Assembly (NCBI RefSeq): GCF_040954645.1
Contig: NC_092809.1
Coordinates: 69,542,141-69,606,140, forward strand
Origin: Diabrotica undecimpunctata
Taxonomy: Eukaryota > Arthropoda > Insecta > Coleoptera > Chrysomelidae
Length of the DNA: 64,000 nucleotides
Reading direction: 5' to 3'
Every line of letters begins with the position of its first letter. The stretch's first letter is position 1. The notes beneath the pieces are model-generated. The model was not told the DNA's origin, searched no databases, and saw only the letters and a program-made list of their open reading frames with translations. A program made the translations under genes and the position numbers. Positions 44,040 through 56,504 of the stretch are shown piece by piece.

Positions 44040-44935
44040 AGAAAGATGATGATAAGCAACGCACAGACGCATGCCTTGTATTTGATTATTGGTCTTATAT
44101 AGGTTTTGTAGGTGTGCAATAGTGTTTTATCCGACGTATTGCCTATTTTACCAGACAACGCTGCCAGGAGTTTTGTTCTTTTTCTGACCCTGTCTAAGGT
44201 GTTTTGTATGTCGGTCTTCCAGTTGAGAATCTTGCTAAAATGAACTCCCAGATACGACACCGAGTTTTTGAGTAGGAAGATTTAAATAATATTAATTGAG
44301 CTTTGAAGCGGTAATAGTCACTCTCCAACTATTGCACCAATTAAAAATTCTATTAAATAATTTTGAGCTGTATTGAATACAAACATTTGTCCAAGCATTC
44401 TATTTGGGCCTGACATGAGTAACGCAGTATCATCAGCATATAGCAGTAGGGATTCCGATTTATATTGAAGGCAGAGGATGTCACTGTTGTAGACTGTGTA
44501 CAATATTGGAGCTAGAATTAAACCCTAGAGCACTCCAGCTTGTGAAGTGAATGGTGAGGATAGTGTATTGTCAACTTTTATTCGGATAGTTCGATTAGAG
44601 AGATAGGAATTTATTAGTTTAACGACAGTTGTCGACATTCCAGCAAGGTGGAGTTTTTTGATCAGGCTTATGTGTCAGACCTGTTCGAATAGTCTTTGGA
44701 CGTCTAGGAATATGTCTTTATTTGTTAATTGATTGTGAAATAAAAGTTGCTACTTGAATCAATGCATTTTGTGTAGAATATTTTGCCCAGAATCCAAATT
44801 GATAGTTTTGAATGGCAAAGTGAGCGTCTAGGAATTCTACGAGTCTCTTCTTAAGGATCCTCTGGAAAATTTTACCTAGGGTGCTTAGTAATGAAATAGG
44901 TCTATATGATTCAGGGTTTGTTGTGGGTTTTTAGT
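44040..44935 (-). pseudogene. Jockey-like LINE reverse transcriptase relic
   Basis: Minus-strand order: YRPISLLSTLGKIFQRILKK (about 44900), LVEFLDAHFAIQNYQFGF, ALIQVATF, GLILAPILYTVYNSDI (about 44500), SLLLYADDTALLMSG (about 44430, catalytic YADD), then VSYLGVHFSKILNWKTDIQN (44260 on), IGNTSDKTLLHTYKTYIRPI. This is the RT palm through the C-terminal TYIRPI block of a Jockey-clade element. The block around the first catalytic Asp is scrambled, and stops are frequent. The truncated 5' end is usual for LINEs. Confidence 0.8.
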
Positions 44936-44944
44936 AAATAATGT

Positions 44945-45180
44945 AAGGCTTAATTTAGATTTATTGAGTTTTTTCTTATACCTCTTAGTACATTTCTGAC
45001 TTTATTTAAGTTTTGTTGGAGTTATTCTGATGCAACAACGAGATCTGAATGTACCGCGAGAATTGCAGTATCGCCCGCAAATGTGGCTCTATGTACTTCA
45101 CTGTCAGTAGGCAAATCGGAGGTAAATAGTAGGTAAAGGATCGGTTTAAGGGAGCTACCTTAAGGAACAAATGCATTTAT
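44945..45180 (-). pseudogene. Second Jockey-like RT fragment
   Basis: Minus strand: LPTDSEVHRATFAGDTAILA, VHSDLVVASE, stop, LQQNLNKVRNVL. The block LPT...ATFADDTAILA..xDxxxASxxLQxxLNKVxxW is the catalytic region of a Jockey-type RT, with ADD changed to AGD. It overlaps the same functional region as the neighbour at 44430, so it comes from a different copy. Confidence 0.65.
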
Positions 45181-46470
45181 GAGATATAGACCGGTTAGTT
45201 CGTTTTCATATTTTACTTGAAAATATTGAAATGATTTCAATATGTTAAAAAGGATACAACTTTAATGAATTTTTATATGAGTTTGTTGTTCATGAATTTC
45301 ATGAAGCCATCACAATGTGGGTTCGACTCTGAAATAAAAGAGAGAAAAAGATTAGTAAATTGTTAAATAAATTAATTTTGACTTACCTGGTATAGTGTTA
45401 CTAATTTCTGAATAGTATAGTTGCCTAGTGTATAGGTGAATCGTCTAAACCTTAAAAAGAACAAAAAAAGAAGAATTCTTAAAAAATATTTAAACATAGA
45501 AATTTAATAAAAAAAAAAACGTCAGAAAATAAACTGTCAAGCAAGTCTGTAGGAGCTAAATTAATAGGGGTTTTGTTAAATAATAAATTACAATGATGTG
45601 GAGATGAAAAGAATAAATTGTATTAGCATTGTAATACAATAAGTTTTATATCTGAACATTTTTTTTTATAAATTCCCAAATTAGATGTGATTAAAGTGAT
45701 TATGAGAAATTAATGTGGATTGACAAATGTGTCAGAACAGGACAGTTTTATGGTTTAAAAAAAATAGAAGACAAAAAGAAAAAGAACGTTGGTTGCTGTT
45801 AGCAACGGATAAGAGGTTTTTTGGGGAGGCCGACGAGGATTTTTCGACGAAGGGGAGCACTGAAACTGTGGAATAGGTCGGGAGTGTTTTTTTTAACTCG
45901 TCTAATTAGAATTTTAGTTTTTCCACAGTTTCCACAGCAGAGATATCCAGAATTTGTTCCAGAGAGTAAGAGAAACAATTTGACTTATAAATTATTATTG
46001 GAGTACAGAAATGTCATTTAAATTGAGAAAATTAAAATTCATGAATTAACATAATTGCGATAGGCCTTAAAAAAATTAAAAATATTAATGATCATTAAAT
46101 TAAAAATAGAATAGTACGTACCTTAACTTCCGAAGAGAGGATTGATATTCCAGTTTCACCGATTATTTTGCGAGTAGTTAGTTTTCTTTAAATAAGTCAG
46201 AACTGTTTTAAAGTGAGGTTGGATAATAATTTTGGGGATCATTTGAAATTTTGATTATATTTGAATGCAAGTTAAAAGTCAGCGGAATAAAGTGTTCATT
46301 TTCTTTTTCTTTATAGTTCATTTAAACACTTTATAAAGTTGCAATATTTATTTAGTTTTTAGGTACTTGTAGAGAGTCTCCACATTTTGTAATAAATTTT
46401 TATTGTCACGACACTAAACCACATTAAGATTTATACGATTCCTATTTTTGTAAATTTTTAAAGGCAACCC
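45181..46470. other. No recognisable gene
   Basis: AT-rich sequence upstream of the second LTR element. A 66-codon open frame at 45821 has no support. Confidence 0.35.
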
Positions 46471-46480
46471 AAGTTGCAGA

Positions 46481-46753
46481 CGAATTTTATTGTTTATATT
46501 AAATTTGTTCAATATTCATAAATAACGTGCTTCATTTGGGTTAATTTATCAAAAGTCTAAAGTAAATTTTGGTTTAATTTCTTTTTGAACTCTACTAGGA
46601 GACTACAGAGTCGACGTCACACAGTGACAGATTGCTTAGAACACATAATTGAGCTAGCTGAGGTATATATTAAATTAAACAACGAACCACATATTTTAAA
46701 AATTACATTTATTATAAATAAAAATTAAATTAATAAAATACAACTTTTTCAAT
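46481..46753 (+). repeat. 5' LTR of the older element
   Basis: Starts at CGAATTTTATTGTTTATATT in the alignable part and ends TTTTTCAAT. The outer few bases differ from the 3' copy (TGCAGA against TGAAATGATCCT). Confidence 0.85.
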
Positions 46754-46920
46754 TGACGCTAACAACGTGGGGCCTCTCGGAAAACAGAAATAAGGGTGTT
46801 TTTAAGCAGATTTATTAATATTACACAGATTAGAGTAAAAATAAATTGGTGTGATTAGTGTTGCAGAGATTCTGGGGCAGTTAAAGTTAAATTTGAGAAT
46901 AAATAGATATTAGGATAAAA

Positions 46921-48841
46921 TGGCAGACTAATGGCAGATTAAGAAATGGAAAAGAAGTCGTACCGAAAGAGAGTAAAGGAGAACAGGTGTTAGAACAGGA
47001 ACAGGATATACAGGTAGATGAAGAAAGCAGAGGAGGATCAGGAGAAGTTGTAGTATATTTAGAGCAAGGCATACAAGAAGCAGGACAAGGTGATAGAGAG
47101 GGAAGTCTAACAGATAGTTTGAGAGAGGAGTTGGATGAGACAGTGAGAGATAGACTTGATGAAAGTGAGGATGAAAGTAGAGTGCAGGAGGAGAGACGCA
47201 GGGAAGGAGATGTTGGAGAGTCAGGGATGACACAGATGGATATGAGGCAAATAATGCGGATGCTACAACAGATGGATCATAATATTAGGGGGGATATGCA
47301 CAAAATGGATAGTAATATTAACAATATTAGGGGGGATATAAACAAAATGGAAAATAATATTAAAGGAGAACTTAGGGGAGAGTTAATTAAAATGAGGGAA
47401 GAAATCAAAGAAGAAGTGAAGATAGTCAGGGAAGAGATGCTACACATTACCCAAGGTTTAGAAGAGAAAGTAGAACAGGTCAGAGGAGAAAGTGAGAATT
47501 TTAAGAGGAATGTACAGGAGGAGATATCCAGAGAAAAGAGAGATTAGAGCGGAAATAGGACAGGAAATTGGGAGCAGATTTGTAAAGTTGGGAACATCCA
47601 TTCAAGAGAATTTACCAAGGGAAATAAACAAAGAAGTTAATAAGCAGAATAAAGAGATTGTTAGGGAGGTAGAAAGTGTTAAAAGGCAAACTCAGGATCA
47701 TGAGGAAAAACTTACCATTATCAAAAACAATATAAAAATGGGATTGCAGAATTTGAAACTGGAAATGGGTAGGCATGCAAATCAGGCGGAAACGCGAGAT
47801 AGAGTATTACAGGGACAAGTTGAGGAATTGAGAGAGAAATTTAAAAATGCAAGTGAGGAGATTCAGCGTTTGGAATCAAATCTAGGACAAACAAGGGGAG
47901 TGAGTACTGTGATGCCGAGTTATAATGATGGGGGAATTAAGTTTGACGGAAACCTGAATCACTTACATCCTAGAATATTTGTAGATATCATCAAAAATAA
48001 GGTAAAGAATGTAAGGGATCCGATAGAAATAAAATTGAATATTCGGAACATGTTAGTGGGCATGCCATTATTATGGTTTTGCAATAATGAAAATTCCATA
48101 AATAATGTGCAGGAATTTGAGGCCAAGTTTATTAACTATTTTTGGGGAAAAAACCAACAGGCTAGTTTCAGGGAGCGGTTGTATTTTGGGAAATTCAATT
48201 ATGAAAAAAGTACCAACTACAATCTGTACGCAATGCAGTTATTCCAGACAGCACAATACTTAGAACCGGCTATGCGAGAAGAGGAGATTGTCCTATACAT
48301 CGCCAGGCAATATAACCATAACATGGCGGAAACAATAGCTCTCCACAATATAAAGACGATGGAAAGTCTGACAGGATATCTTCAGAGGATTGAGAGGAGT
48401 GTAGGGACGCAGAATCGAAATGGACAAGAGCAAGGGACATATAGGAATAACACAGCAAATAGACAGGGATATGTGAATCGAGGGAATAATTATAGGGAAA
48501 GAGAATGTGAGAGACAAAATAGAAGCAGGGATTTTACAAATAGGGGAGAGAATATGAACAATGTCAGGAGAGATATCGGAAGATATAACTGGGAACGTAG
48601 ACAAGGGAATCCAAACAATGATAGAGGGAATAACTGGAGACAAGGAAATGACAGAGGCAATAATTGGAGACAGAACCAGGGAAATTATCCACAGGAGACG
48701 AGAAATAGGGAAGTTTACAGAGAAGGGAATCCAAAATATAATAGGGGGGGAAATGAGGAGAGAAGACAGGTGAATGTAGTTAGAACAGAGGAGAATAGGG
48801 GGGAAGCAAGTGTTGATGCAGAAGGGAGAAATTTTGTTTAG
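46921..48841 (+). pseudogene. gag: Gag-like protein with long coiled coil and Arg/Asn-rich tail
   Basis: Two frames (to 47547, and 47492-48841) form one polypeptide broken by a frameshift near 47535. ATGs at 46920 and 46932 are each followed within three codons by a stop, so the start is decayed. The first half is very acidic and then heptad-like (MREEIKEEVKIVREEM, EEKVEQVRGE), a long coiled coil. A capsid-like block follows at about 47935-48390 (IKFDGNLNHLHPRIFVDIIK, MLVGMPLLWF, FEAKFINYFWG). The C-terminus has repeated RGNNWRQ-type units rich in Arg, Asn and Gly and no CCHC knuckle. An Arg-rich tail may replace the zinc knuckle in RNA binding, as in gypsy-type errantiviral Gag proteins. Confidence 0.8.
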
Positions 48842-51800
48842 ACCGCTCCTATGTGCATAATATTGTCTACTTATCAAAGTATAAACATCCAAGGGAGTTT
48901 ATTAGAGATACTGGGGAATTAAATAAAAATAATAACACTAATACTTTAAAGTTTATTGAAGGGTACATACAAGATTCAGTATACAAGTTATTATTAGATA
49001 CAGGTTAAGAAGTAACTCTAATCAACAAAAACATTGTAAATAATTTAAATAAGGACAATATTATGGTGATAAAAACAAATAAATTATCATTAATAGGAGC
49101 GAATAATAAAAAATTGTATAATACTAATAGTTCTATAATCTGTAATGTAAAATTGGGAAATAAAATGTATGAAATACAAATGTTAGTGGTAGATCACTTA
49201 AATTTTGAGATAGTATTGGGAAATGATGAAATGAAAAAACATAAAATGATTATTAACTATGTCAATCAAACTTTACAAATTGATCAAGAATCTATTAAAT
49301 TTTGTAAATTAAATAAAGAAGAGATTTTGAATAAAGAAGAATTTCAGATTTGTCAAGTAAACAGTTCAGAAGAAATTATTTTAGTGCCAAAGGAACATGA
49401 AATGGAGATAAGAAGTTTGTTAAAGGAACATCAGAGGTTATTCAATCAAGAGGTGTGTGTGGCAAAACAATATGTACATAAATTGGAAATAAACAAAGAA
49501 ATCAAGAATTATAAAATGAAGACATATCCCATTCCGTACAAATTAAAGAATGAGGTGTACCGAGAGCTGGATAAAATGCTGAGGGATGGAATAATAGAAA
49601 GAAGTAATTCTCCTTATATTAGTGCCATCACATGTGTAAGAAAAAAATCAGGAGAAATCAGGATATGCCTGGATGCTCGTAATATCAACAGCTATACGAG
49701 AAAACAATATGAGAGTCCAATGAATGTTGAGGGTATTTTTGGAAGAATCACTAAAGCTAAAGTCTTTTCAAAGTTGGACCTTCGGCATAGCTTTTGGCTT
49801 ATTCCATTAGCCAAAGAAAGCAGATGTTATACAGCATTCATGGTAGATGGTATTGTGTACCAATTCTGTGTGGTACCATTTGGACTCCAGAGTTCATGTG
49901 CAGCACTGGTCAGAACTTTGCATTCCATTCTGAACAAATATGAAAGGTTCATTCTCCACTACATAGACGACATTTTGGTATTTTCTGAAGATGAGTTGTC
50001 ACATTAGGATCACCTAAAAACATTAATGGAGGAGTTAGAAACAGCAGATTTAAAATTAAATTTGGAAAAATGCTCTTTTTACCAAAAAGAAGACAAATAT
50101 CTAGGATATGTGCTCAATACACAAGGAGTCAGTATGGATCCGGAAAGGATACAAACGATTCAAGAATTTGCCACACCACATAATCTCAAAACACTCAGAG
50201 GTTTGTTAGGAATATTGAATTATTTTAAACGATTAATTCCAGACCTAAGTAGGATGGAAGTGCCACTAATAGAACTGTTAAAGAAGAACCAGAAATGGGA
50301 ATGGACTCCAGAAAGAAATACAGTTTTTTTTACAATTAAAACAAATTTTTACAACTAATTTGCAAGTGTATGATCCGCAGTATGATAAGGAGTTTATACT
50401 AAGAACGGATGCATCATGTGAGAGATTAGCTGGAGTGTTGCTACAACAACAAGAAGAAAAGGAAGTTCCTATAAGTTTCGTATCCAGGGTAACCAAAGAT
50501 TTTGAAAAAAGATATTCAGCAACGGAACTAGAAATGGCAAGTGTGATCTACTGTGTTACCAAATTAAGATTTTTTTTGTTAGGAGCACATTTTGTATTGG
50601 AAACGGATCATTCTGCTCTGACAACTTTGTTTAAAAACAGGTTTGCCAACAACAGAATTCATAGATGGAGCCTTTTGTTACAAGAATATGACTTCGAAAT
50701 TAGACATATTCCAGGCAAGTCAAACATTGTAGCAGATGTACTAAGCAGAGAAGCACAACAAAGAAGTGAAGGAAGAAAATATCAAATTGGAATCAACAGA
50801 ATGAAGAATGAAGAATTCGTTATAAAGAATCTTGGAAGATCAGAGAAGATTGGAAAAAGCAGAAAAGAAGAGAGCAATCAACATCAATGGAGTATGGTGT
50901 AAGAAGTTGGAAACCATAGAAGTTTATGTCGTAACCAAAGAATTAGCAGAAGAAATCATGAGAGATCTACATTCTGAATATGGTCATATAGGGAGCAGAA
51001 AATTATGGATGTTGTTTAGGGAAAATTATTTTACAAGAAAAGATATATCCATGGCGAAAAACATCACTAAAAGTTGTACCATTTGTCAGTTAGCAAAGGA
51101 GAAGAATTTCCACAATGTTAATGTAGCAAAATCCATAGTTGCAGAGAGACCTTTAAAATTAGTTGCTATCGATTTTGTCAGTAATTTAGCCATAAGTGAA
51201 CAGGGTTGCAAAAATATTTTTATAATGATTGACATACATACAAAATTTGTAAAGTTATATCTCAGCGAAAGGACAAATGTAAAAACCGTAAAATACTATC
51301 TAGAAAAATACATAGAGGAAGTAGGTACTCCAGAAACAATTATCTTAGATCATGCCACATATTTTGAAAGTCCAAGATTAAAAAGAGTTTGTGAAGAAAA
51401 GAAAATCCAATTAAATTATATTAGTATCAGAAGACCCGCATCTAATCCTGCAGAAAGATACGTCAAAGAGGTGGTAAAATTCTTAAGAATTTTGTGTGCT
51501 AGACAACATTATTTATGGCAGGAAAATTTGCCACAAGTTGAAAGATTTTTAAATAAGACACCACATGGAATCACCAAACAATGCCTATATTTCCTAATGT
51601 CTGGAAAGTATCCAGAAAGACCCTGGGAAATCAGTAATACAGGGGACATTCAAGAAGTAATGAAGAAAGTGAACCAAAATTTAATAAGAAATGCTAATCG
51701 TTATGTAAATAGAATCAATAAGAAGAGAAAGAAAAGAGTTACTTTTGAAAAAGGGGAGAAGGTACTTATCAGGTCACTACAGGTGCCTAAAAGTGATGAA

Positions 51801-51950
51801 AATCTGTGTGGAAAATTACTTTTGCCATTTGAAGGACCTTATGTCATTAGTACTGAACATGGGGTAAACAGTTATGAACTAAGACATCCAGAAACTAATA
51901 AAATTAGAGGGATATTTAATATAGAGGGAATTTATAAGTATTATGAATAA
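48842..51950 (+). pseudogene. pol: Pol relic: protease, RT, RNase H, integrase
   Basis: In order: protease KLLLDTG, where a stop (49006-49008) directly follows the active-site Gly. Then the RT with PIPYKLKNEVYRELDKML, FSKLDLRHSFWLIPL and HYIDDILVF (about 49960), with a second stop at 50005-50007. A frameshift falls near 50340. RNase H follows (RTDASCERLAGVLLQQ, ATELEMASV, ETDHSALT). Another frameshift falls near 50830. The integrase has the zinc domain H..H..C..C (HSEYGHIGS...SCTICQLAK) and the DDE core AIDFVS, ILDHATYF and NPAERYVKE, then a GPY module (FEGPYVI). With two stops and two frameshifts it is dead, but every domain is recognisable. The pol frame is -1 relative to gag. Confidence 0.9.
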
Positions 51951-52742
51951 ACATACAAGGGTAGGCAATATTATGACACGAATTTGGTATTATAAGATAT
52001 AAGTTTTGTAAATAAAAGGATAATTAATAAATAAGCATACCTTGAGATAAATTTGATAATTAAATAATTTATTAGGAACAGATGTACAGAATAATGATGA
52101 ATTTATATAAACAAAAAAAAGTTGATTTATTTTCAAGTAGATTTATAGGAGTTACAAGTATAAATAAATGAGCAAAGTACTATGGACAAATCGATATTTT
52201 GTAGAAATTGGGAAATAGGGAATATTATAATGATAAATAGTATATGCGGAAATAAGATGAAAAATAGAATTATATGAAATATTGAAATATGAAATATAGA
52301 GAGTTATATGTAGAGATGATGAAATGAATATTATATGCGGATATAAAAAGAATAAATAATAATGCGGCAATGAATAAAGATACTGAAACAGTATATGAAA
52401 TAGTATATAGGGGAACAATTATAAGAATTTCTACGAAAATAGTACAAGAAATAAATAGTACAGGAAAAGAAGTAAAGAAATTGGGAAAGTACTTGGAAAT
52501 TTGATTCTGAAGTTGATATAATTAGTGAAAGATTTGTAGATTTTGTTTGGAGAATTCTGTATTTGTCATAGAGTAAGTTATAAAACAAAATATTCAAGAG
52601 ATATGCTTATGTATAAAAGTCAGTTTATTGTTATGTTAATATTAATAAAATATTTAAGTTTACCGGTAAGAATTTAGATTTAGTAAGTGCTGATAGTTAG
52701 CACTGAACAAAATCCAAATTGGGGGGAAGTTGAAATGATCCT
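51951..52742 (+). other. Post-pol region of the older element
   Basis: About 790 AT-rich bases with no env-like frame, ending in the polypurine tract GGGGGGAAG before the 3' LTR. Confidence 0.6.
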
Positions 52743-53022
52743 CGAATTTTATTGTTTATATTAAATTTGTTCAATATTAATAAATAACGTGCTTCATTTG
52801 GGTTAATTTATCAAAAGTCTAAAGTAAATTTTTGTTTAATTTCTTTTTGAACTCTACTAGGAGAGTACAGAGTCGACGTCACACAGTGACAGATTGCTTA
52901 GAACACATAATTGAGCTAGCTGAGGTATATATGTATTAAATTAAACAACGAACCACATATTTTAAAAATTACAACATTTATTATAAATAAAAATAAAATT
53001 AATAAAATACAACTTTTTCAAT
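52743..53022 (+). repeat. 3' LTR of the older element
   Basis: Aligns with 46481-46753 over its whole length. It has a 4-base insertion (TATATGTATT against TATATT) and a 3-base insertion relative to the 5' copy. Confidence 0.88.
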
Positions 53023-53292
53023 ATATTTCCTTTAGGTACCAGTATAGTATGTTATACATGTTTTGGCCTGAATAGCAAGAGTGTGTGTAAAATAGATATT
53101 GGTAAGCTTTTTTATAAACTTGATTCGACTATAATGTGTAGAACTTTAATTATTACTCTCTCCTAACTATTTTGAACCAGCCCTATTTAATACATTTCTC
53201 TTACTCTGAAATTAAATTAATAATTTTACATATTACATAGATGCATCCTTAATTGTACAATACCTAAAATCCAATAATGTCTATTTCAAGTC

Positions 53293-53293
<1 letters not shown>

Positions 53294-53384
<91 letters not shown>
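53294..53384. repeat. (AC)n microsatellite
   Basis: About 45 uninterrupted AC units. Confidence 0.98.
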
Positions 53385-53386
<2 letters not shown>

Positions 53387-53409
53387 GTACAAAGTTTAGC
53401 TCCGAGTGA

Positions 53410-55790
53410 CATGTATGTTACAATGGATCAGTGGTCTGTCAACTCTCTTAATAATCTCTTTGAGTGGTTCCTGAGGTTGTTGAATATATCGTGTGCTCTT
53501 TCGTCCATTATTCTCAGGATTCTATTTTGTTGTGAATTCCTTAATACGTACCTTAATGGGACGTACTTAGGAATCTTTAGAGCCTCTCCGATCAAGTTCT
53601 AAACGTCCTGTACCCATTTTCTGTTGGTTTTATGCAGTTTACCATCTTAATCTTTATTTTCTCATCTTAATCTGAAAGCTTTAGATTTGTTGACTGTTTG
53701 TTGTATGTGCTCTGTGAAGGTCAGCATTTTATCCAACGTTCTGCCTAGATATTTGGCCTGGTTGACCATTTGATTGGGATATCGAATAGGGATAGTACTA
53801 CATTTGGTCGGCATTTTCTTTTTTGTTACATGACGGCCAGTCTTTTGTCAGGGTTGACGGCTAGTTTCCACTGCACACACCATGCCTCAAGTTCGTTGAG
53901 TGCTCTTTGTAGGTGTCTCATAGCTGGATCTAGGTTAATACTACTCGCTATGTCGTCTGCGTACAGGCTTAGCGTCGAACTGGGTTCAGATGGTGTGTCT
54001 GCCGTAGGTATGGTGTATGGCGACAGCACCGCCCCTGTGGCACACCAGCTTCCATAGTCCCGACTTCGGACCTATCCGAACTCTAAATCTTCTGTCGGTT
54101 AGGTATGACGATAGGAGATAGGTCATCGCCTCGCTATCCTCATACTGGCTTATTTTATACAGCAGGTATTTGTGCTATACTATATCAAAAGCTTTACTGA
54201 CATCAAGAAAGGCTGCTGCTGTATATTTCTTTATATTGAAGCCTTTCGTGACATATTCGGTTAGTCTCAGAACCTGAAGTTCACATGAGTGTTCGGATCT
54301 AAATCCAAATTGTGCTTTTGGTATGGTTCCGATTGCTTCTGATTCTTTTTTTGGTCTAGTTAGTATGATGCGCTCTACGAGTTTGCTTATAACTGATAAT
54401 AAGCTTATTGGTCGACAGTTGTGTGAAAATGTGTCATTTTTTTGCATGGTTTTTGGATCATTAATACGTGAGCTTGCTCCCGTCTATCAGGAGTCTCAAG
54501 TATCATAGTCTTAAGATGTTGTTGATTATATTTACAAAGAAAACTATTGTATTTGCTGGCATATTTTTCAGGGCTGTGTTCATAATGTTGTCCGGTCCTG
54601 GAGCTTTCTTGGCATTAGTACACTTGATCAGTTGTCTGACTTCTGAGGAGTGAGTTACTCCTATATTACCTTCCTTTCTTTTAAGATTCCTATGTCTTCT
54701 TTCTACTTCTTCTGTGAAGTCTAAATCGTCATCAGGATGATAGTTTTTCAAAAATCCTCTTTCTGCGTGTTTTCCATTACTTCCGCTTTGTCTGTTTCGG
54801 TGTGCACTACTTCATTTTCTCCATGTAGGGTTGGAATAGGTTTTTTGTCTTTTCCTAATATTTTTAATAGCTTCCAGAAGGCGGATTTGTTTGGGTCAAG
54901 CTGCTGAAGATAATTGTCCCAGTTTTCGCTCCTGTGTTCTTCTAACTGTTTTTTGACTTCCCTGTTCAGTTCGTCACCAATTGTTTTATCTTCTTGGTTT
55001 ATTGTTCTGTTGGCTCTACTTCTTTTCCTATTTTTTTCTTTTATCAGTTTTTTTAGCTCATTGCTGATTTCTCTGAACCTTCCTTGTGAGTGTTTTTTTT
55101 TTGTTGGTGCTGGCATCGACAGCATTTTGTATTGTTTGCTTTAATTTTAGGACATAATCTTCTAGTTCTTCTTTTGTGTATATAGCTAGTATTGCTCGGA
55201 TAGTTTCGCTTAATATTTTTTTGTAATTTAGCCAACTTGTCCTTTTTTCTTGTAGGATTGCTTGTAGTTTGTTTCTACTGCTCCCAAGGTCAATACAATT
55301 GAGTTGTGTGTTAAATCTCCCTCGTTGATTGATTGTATTTCGTTTTGTTGATCCACGTTTTGTAGAATACCTATGGCCAAATATATGGGAAGTCTGTGGA
55401 AGCATGTAGGTTCTATGGACCCTACTACTATAGTGTCTTATTTATCTTCAAAATAGCCACACAGTCTTCCGTTACAATTTGTGGTTCTGTCGAACCAGTT
55501 CTGCGATCTCCCGTTCAGACCTCCAATAATGATGATGGGCTCCTCCGTGTCCAAAATGACATTTAGGTCCTCACTAAAAAGCAGATCGTTTGGTCTAACC
55601 TATGACGAAACGATTTTCAGCATGTCGTTTCCCGTTTTGATCCTTTCTATAGTGCCTTCGATAGTGACCATCTGGTGTAGGTATTGCTTGAATTCCAAGT
55701 CAACTGGACCCATTTTAAACGTTAGCAATAAGCGAATAGCTTATCCGAAATAAGGTTAAAATTGCCATATTTCACAAACCGAAATATAAT
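53410..55790 (-). pseudogene. Jockey-like LINE ORF2 relic (endonuclease + RT)
   Basis: Minus-strand order: endonuclease ILDTEEPIIIIGGLNGRSQN (about 55540, GDLN altered to GGLN), RTTNCNGRL, VVVGSIEPTCFHRLP. A basic linker covers 54748-55405 (RRTSWLNYKKILSETI, FREISNELKKLIKEKNRKRS, SAFWKLLKILGKDKKPIP). The RT follows: NAKKAPGPDNIMN (about 54600), NCRPISLLSVISKLVERIIL (about 54420), AQFGFRSEHSCELQVLRL, AAAFLDVSKAFDIV (about 54190), SLYADDIAS (about 53960) and a C-terminus with ILRIMDERAHDIFNNL near 53500. Most of ORF2 is present, but in at least six frame segments. ORF1 was not found upstream. Confidence 0.85.
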
Positions 55791-56504
55791 TAATTTAACA
55801 GTGTAACCCTATTTTATTACAATTGTTAAATTTTAGTCCTTTTATTGAAATTAATGTTACATTTTTAATATGCTTTAATATTTTTAAAATAAATTACGAA
55901 TATTTACATCGCTTTTGTAACAAAAAACGAATTAAAAATCATACTAATATGCATACTAAAACGAAATATTAATTTAGCAAAAGAGATGATGGCCAGTTTT
56001 AAAATGGCATTATGTTTTAATGGGCAGAAAGCTGGTTTTAATGAATTGCAGCGCCAGGAGACTGGTCTTTTAATCCCATAAATGCCCTGTTTACGTTGCT
56101 GTATTTTTTTGTTCTATACAGTAATAGCACTCTTTTGAAATAGAACGAACAAACATGTCAACAAAATTTTTGGAGTAAAAAATTTAATCAGTGACCTTCA
56201 TTAAAAATCATTTTAGCTTTGGTATTTGTACTTTTTAAATAATCTCGCAAATTTCAAATTAAAAATATACTCGCATTTGCCATTTAAATGGGAAAATTGG
56301 CTTTACACATTTTTTAAAAGGGATATTCACTGCAAAACAAATTGAATCTACATTAGAGTTAGAAAGAATTGGACAAATTGTAATGGTATGTTCAAAAACC
56401 AGAAAAAAACTGTAATTCACTTAACAATAATTGGTACAGGATACTATATTTGTAGGATTAAAATATATTTCTATTATGCCATCTGCCGTTTTACAAGATA
56501 TATG
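55791..56504. other. No recognisable gene
   Basis: AT-rich sequence with nothing that I can assign. Confidence 0.35.

Larger units (their letters stand above)
46475..53022 (+). mobile_element. Older Ty3/gypsy LTR retrotransposon with broken gag and pol
   Basis: Two short LTR copies (about 46481-46753 and 52743-53022) bracket gag- and pol-derived frames. The LTRs differ by about four substitutions and two small indels. The sequence after the 5' LTR (TGACGCTAACAACGTGGGGC at 46754) resembles a degenerate Lys-type primer site. AATTGGGGGGAAG (about 52718) is a polypurine tract. I found no clear target duplication, and the outer ends of the LTRs do not align cleanly. Confidence 0.85.

Noticed and set aside
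43696..44064. 122-codon minus-strand open frame
   Set aside because: Antisense of the plus-strand LINE C-terminus, which carries clear RGRP and WRR motifs.
48293..48892. 199-codon minus-strand open frame
   Set aside because: Antisense of the Arg/Asn-rich Gag tail; Ile/Pro/Ser-rich translation of a purine-rich strand.
53770..54057. 95-codon plus-strand open frame
   Set aside because: Antisense of the Jockey RT catalytic region (SLYADDIAS on the minus strand).
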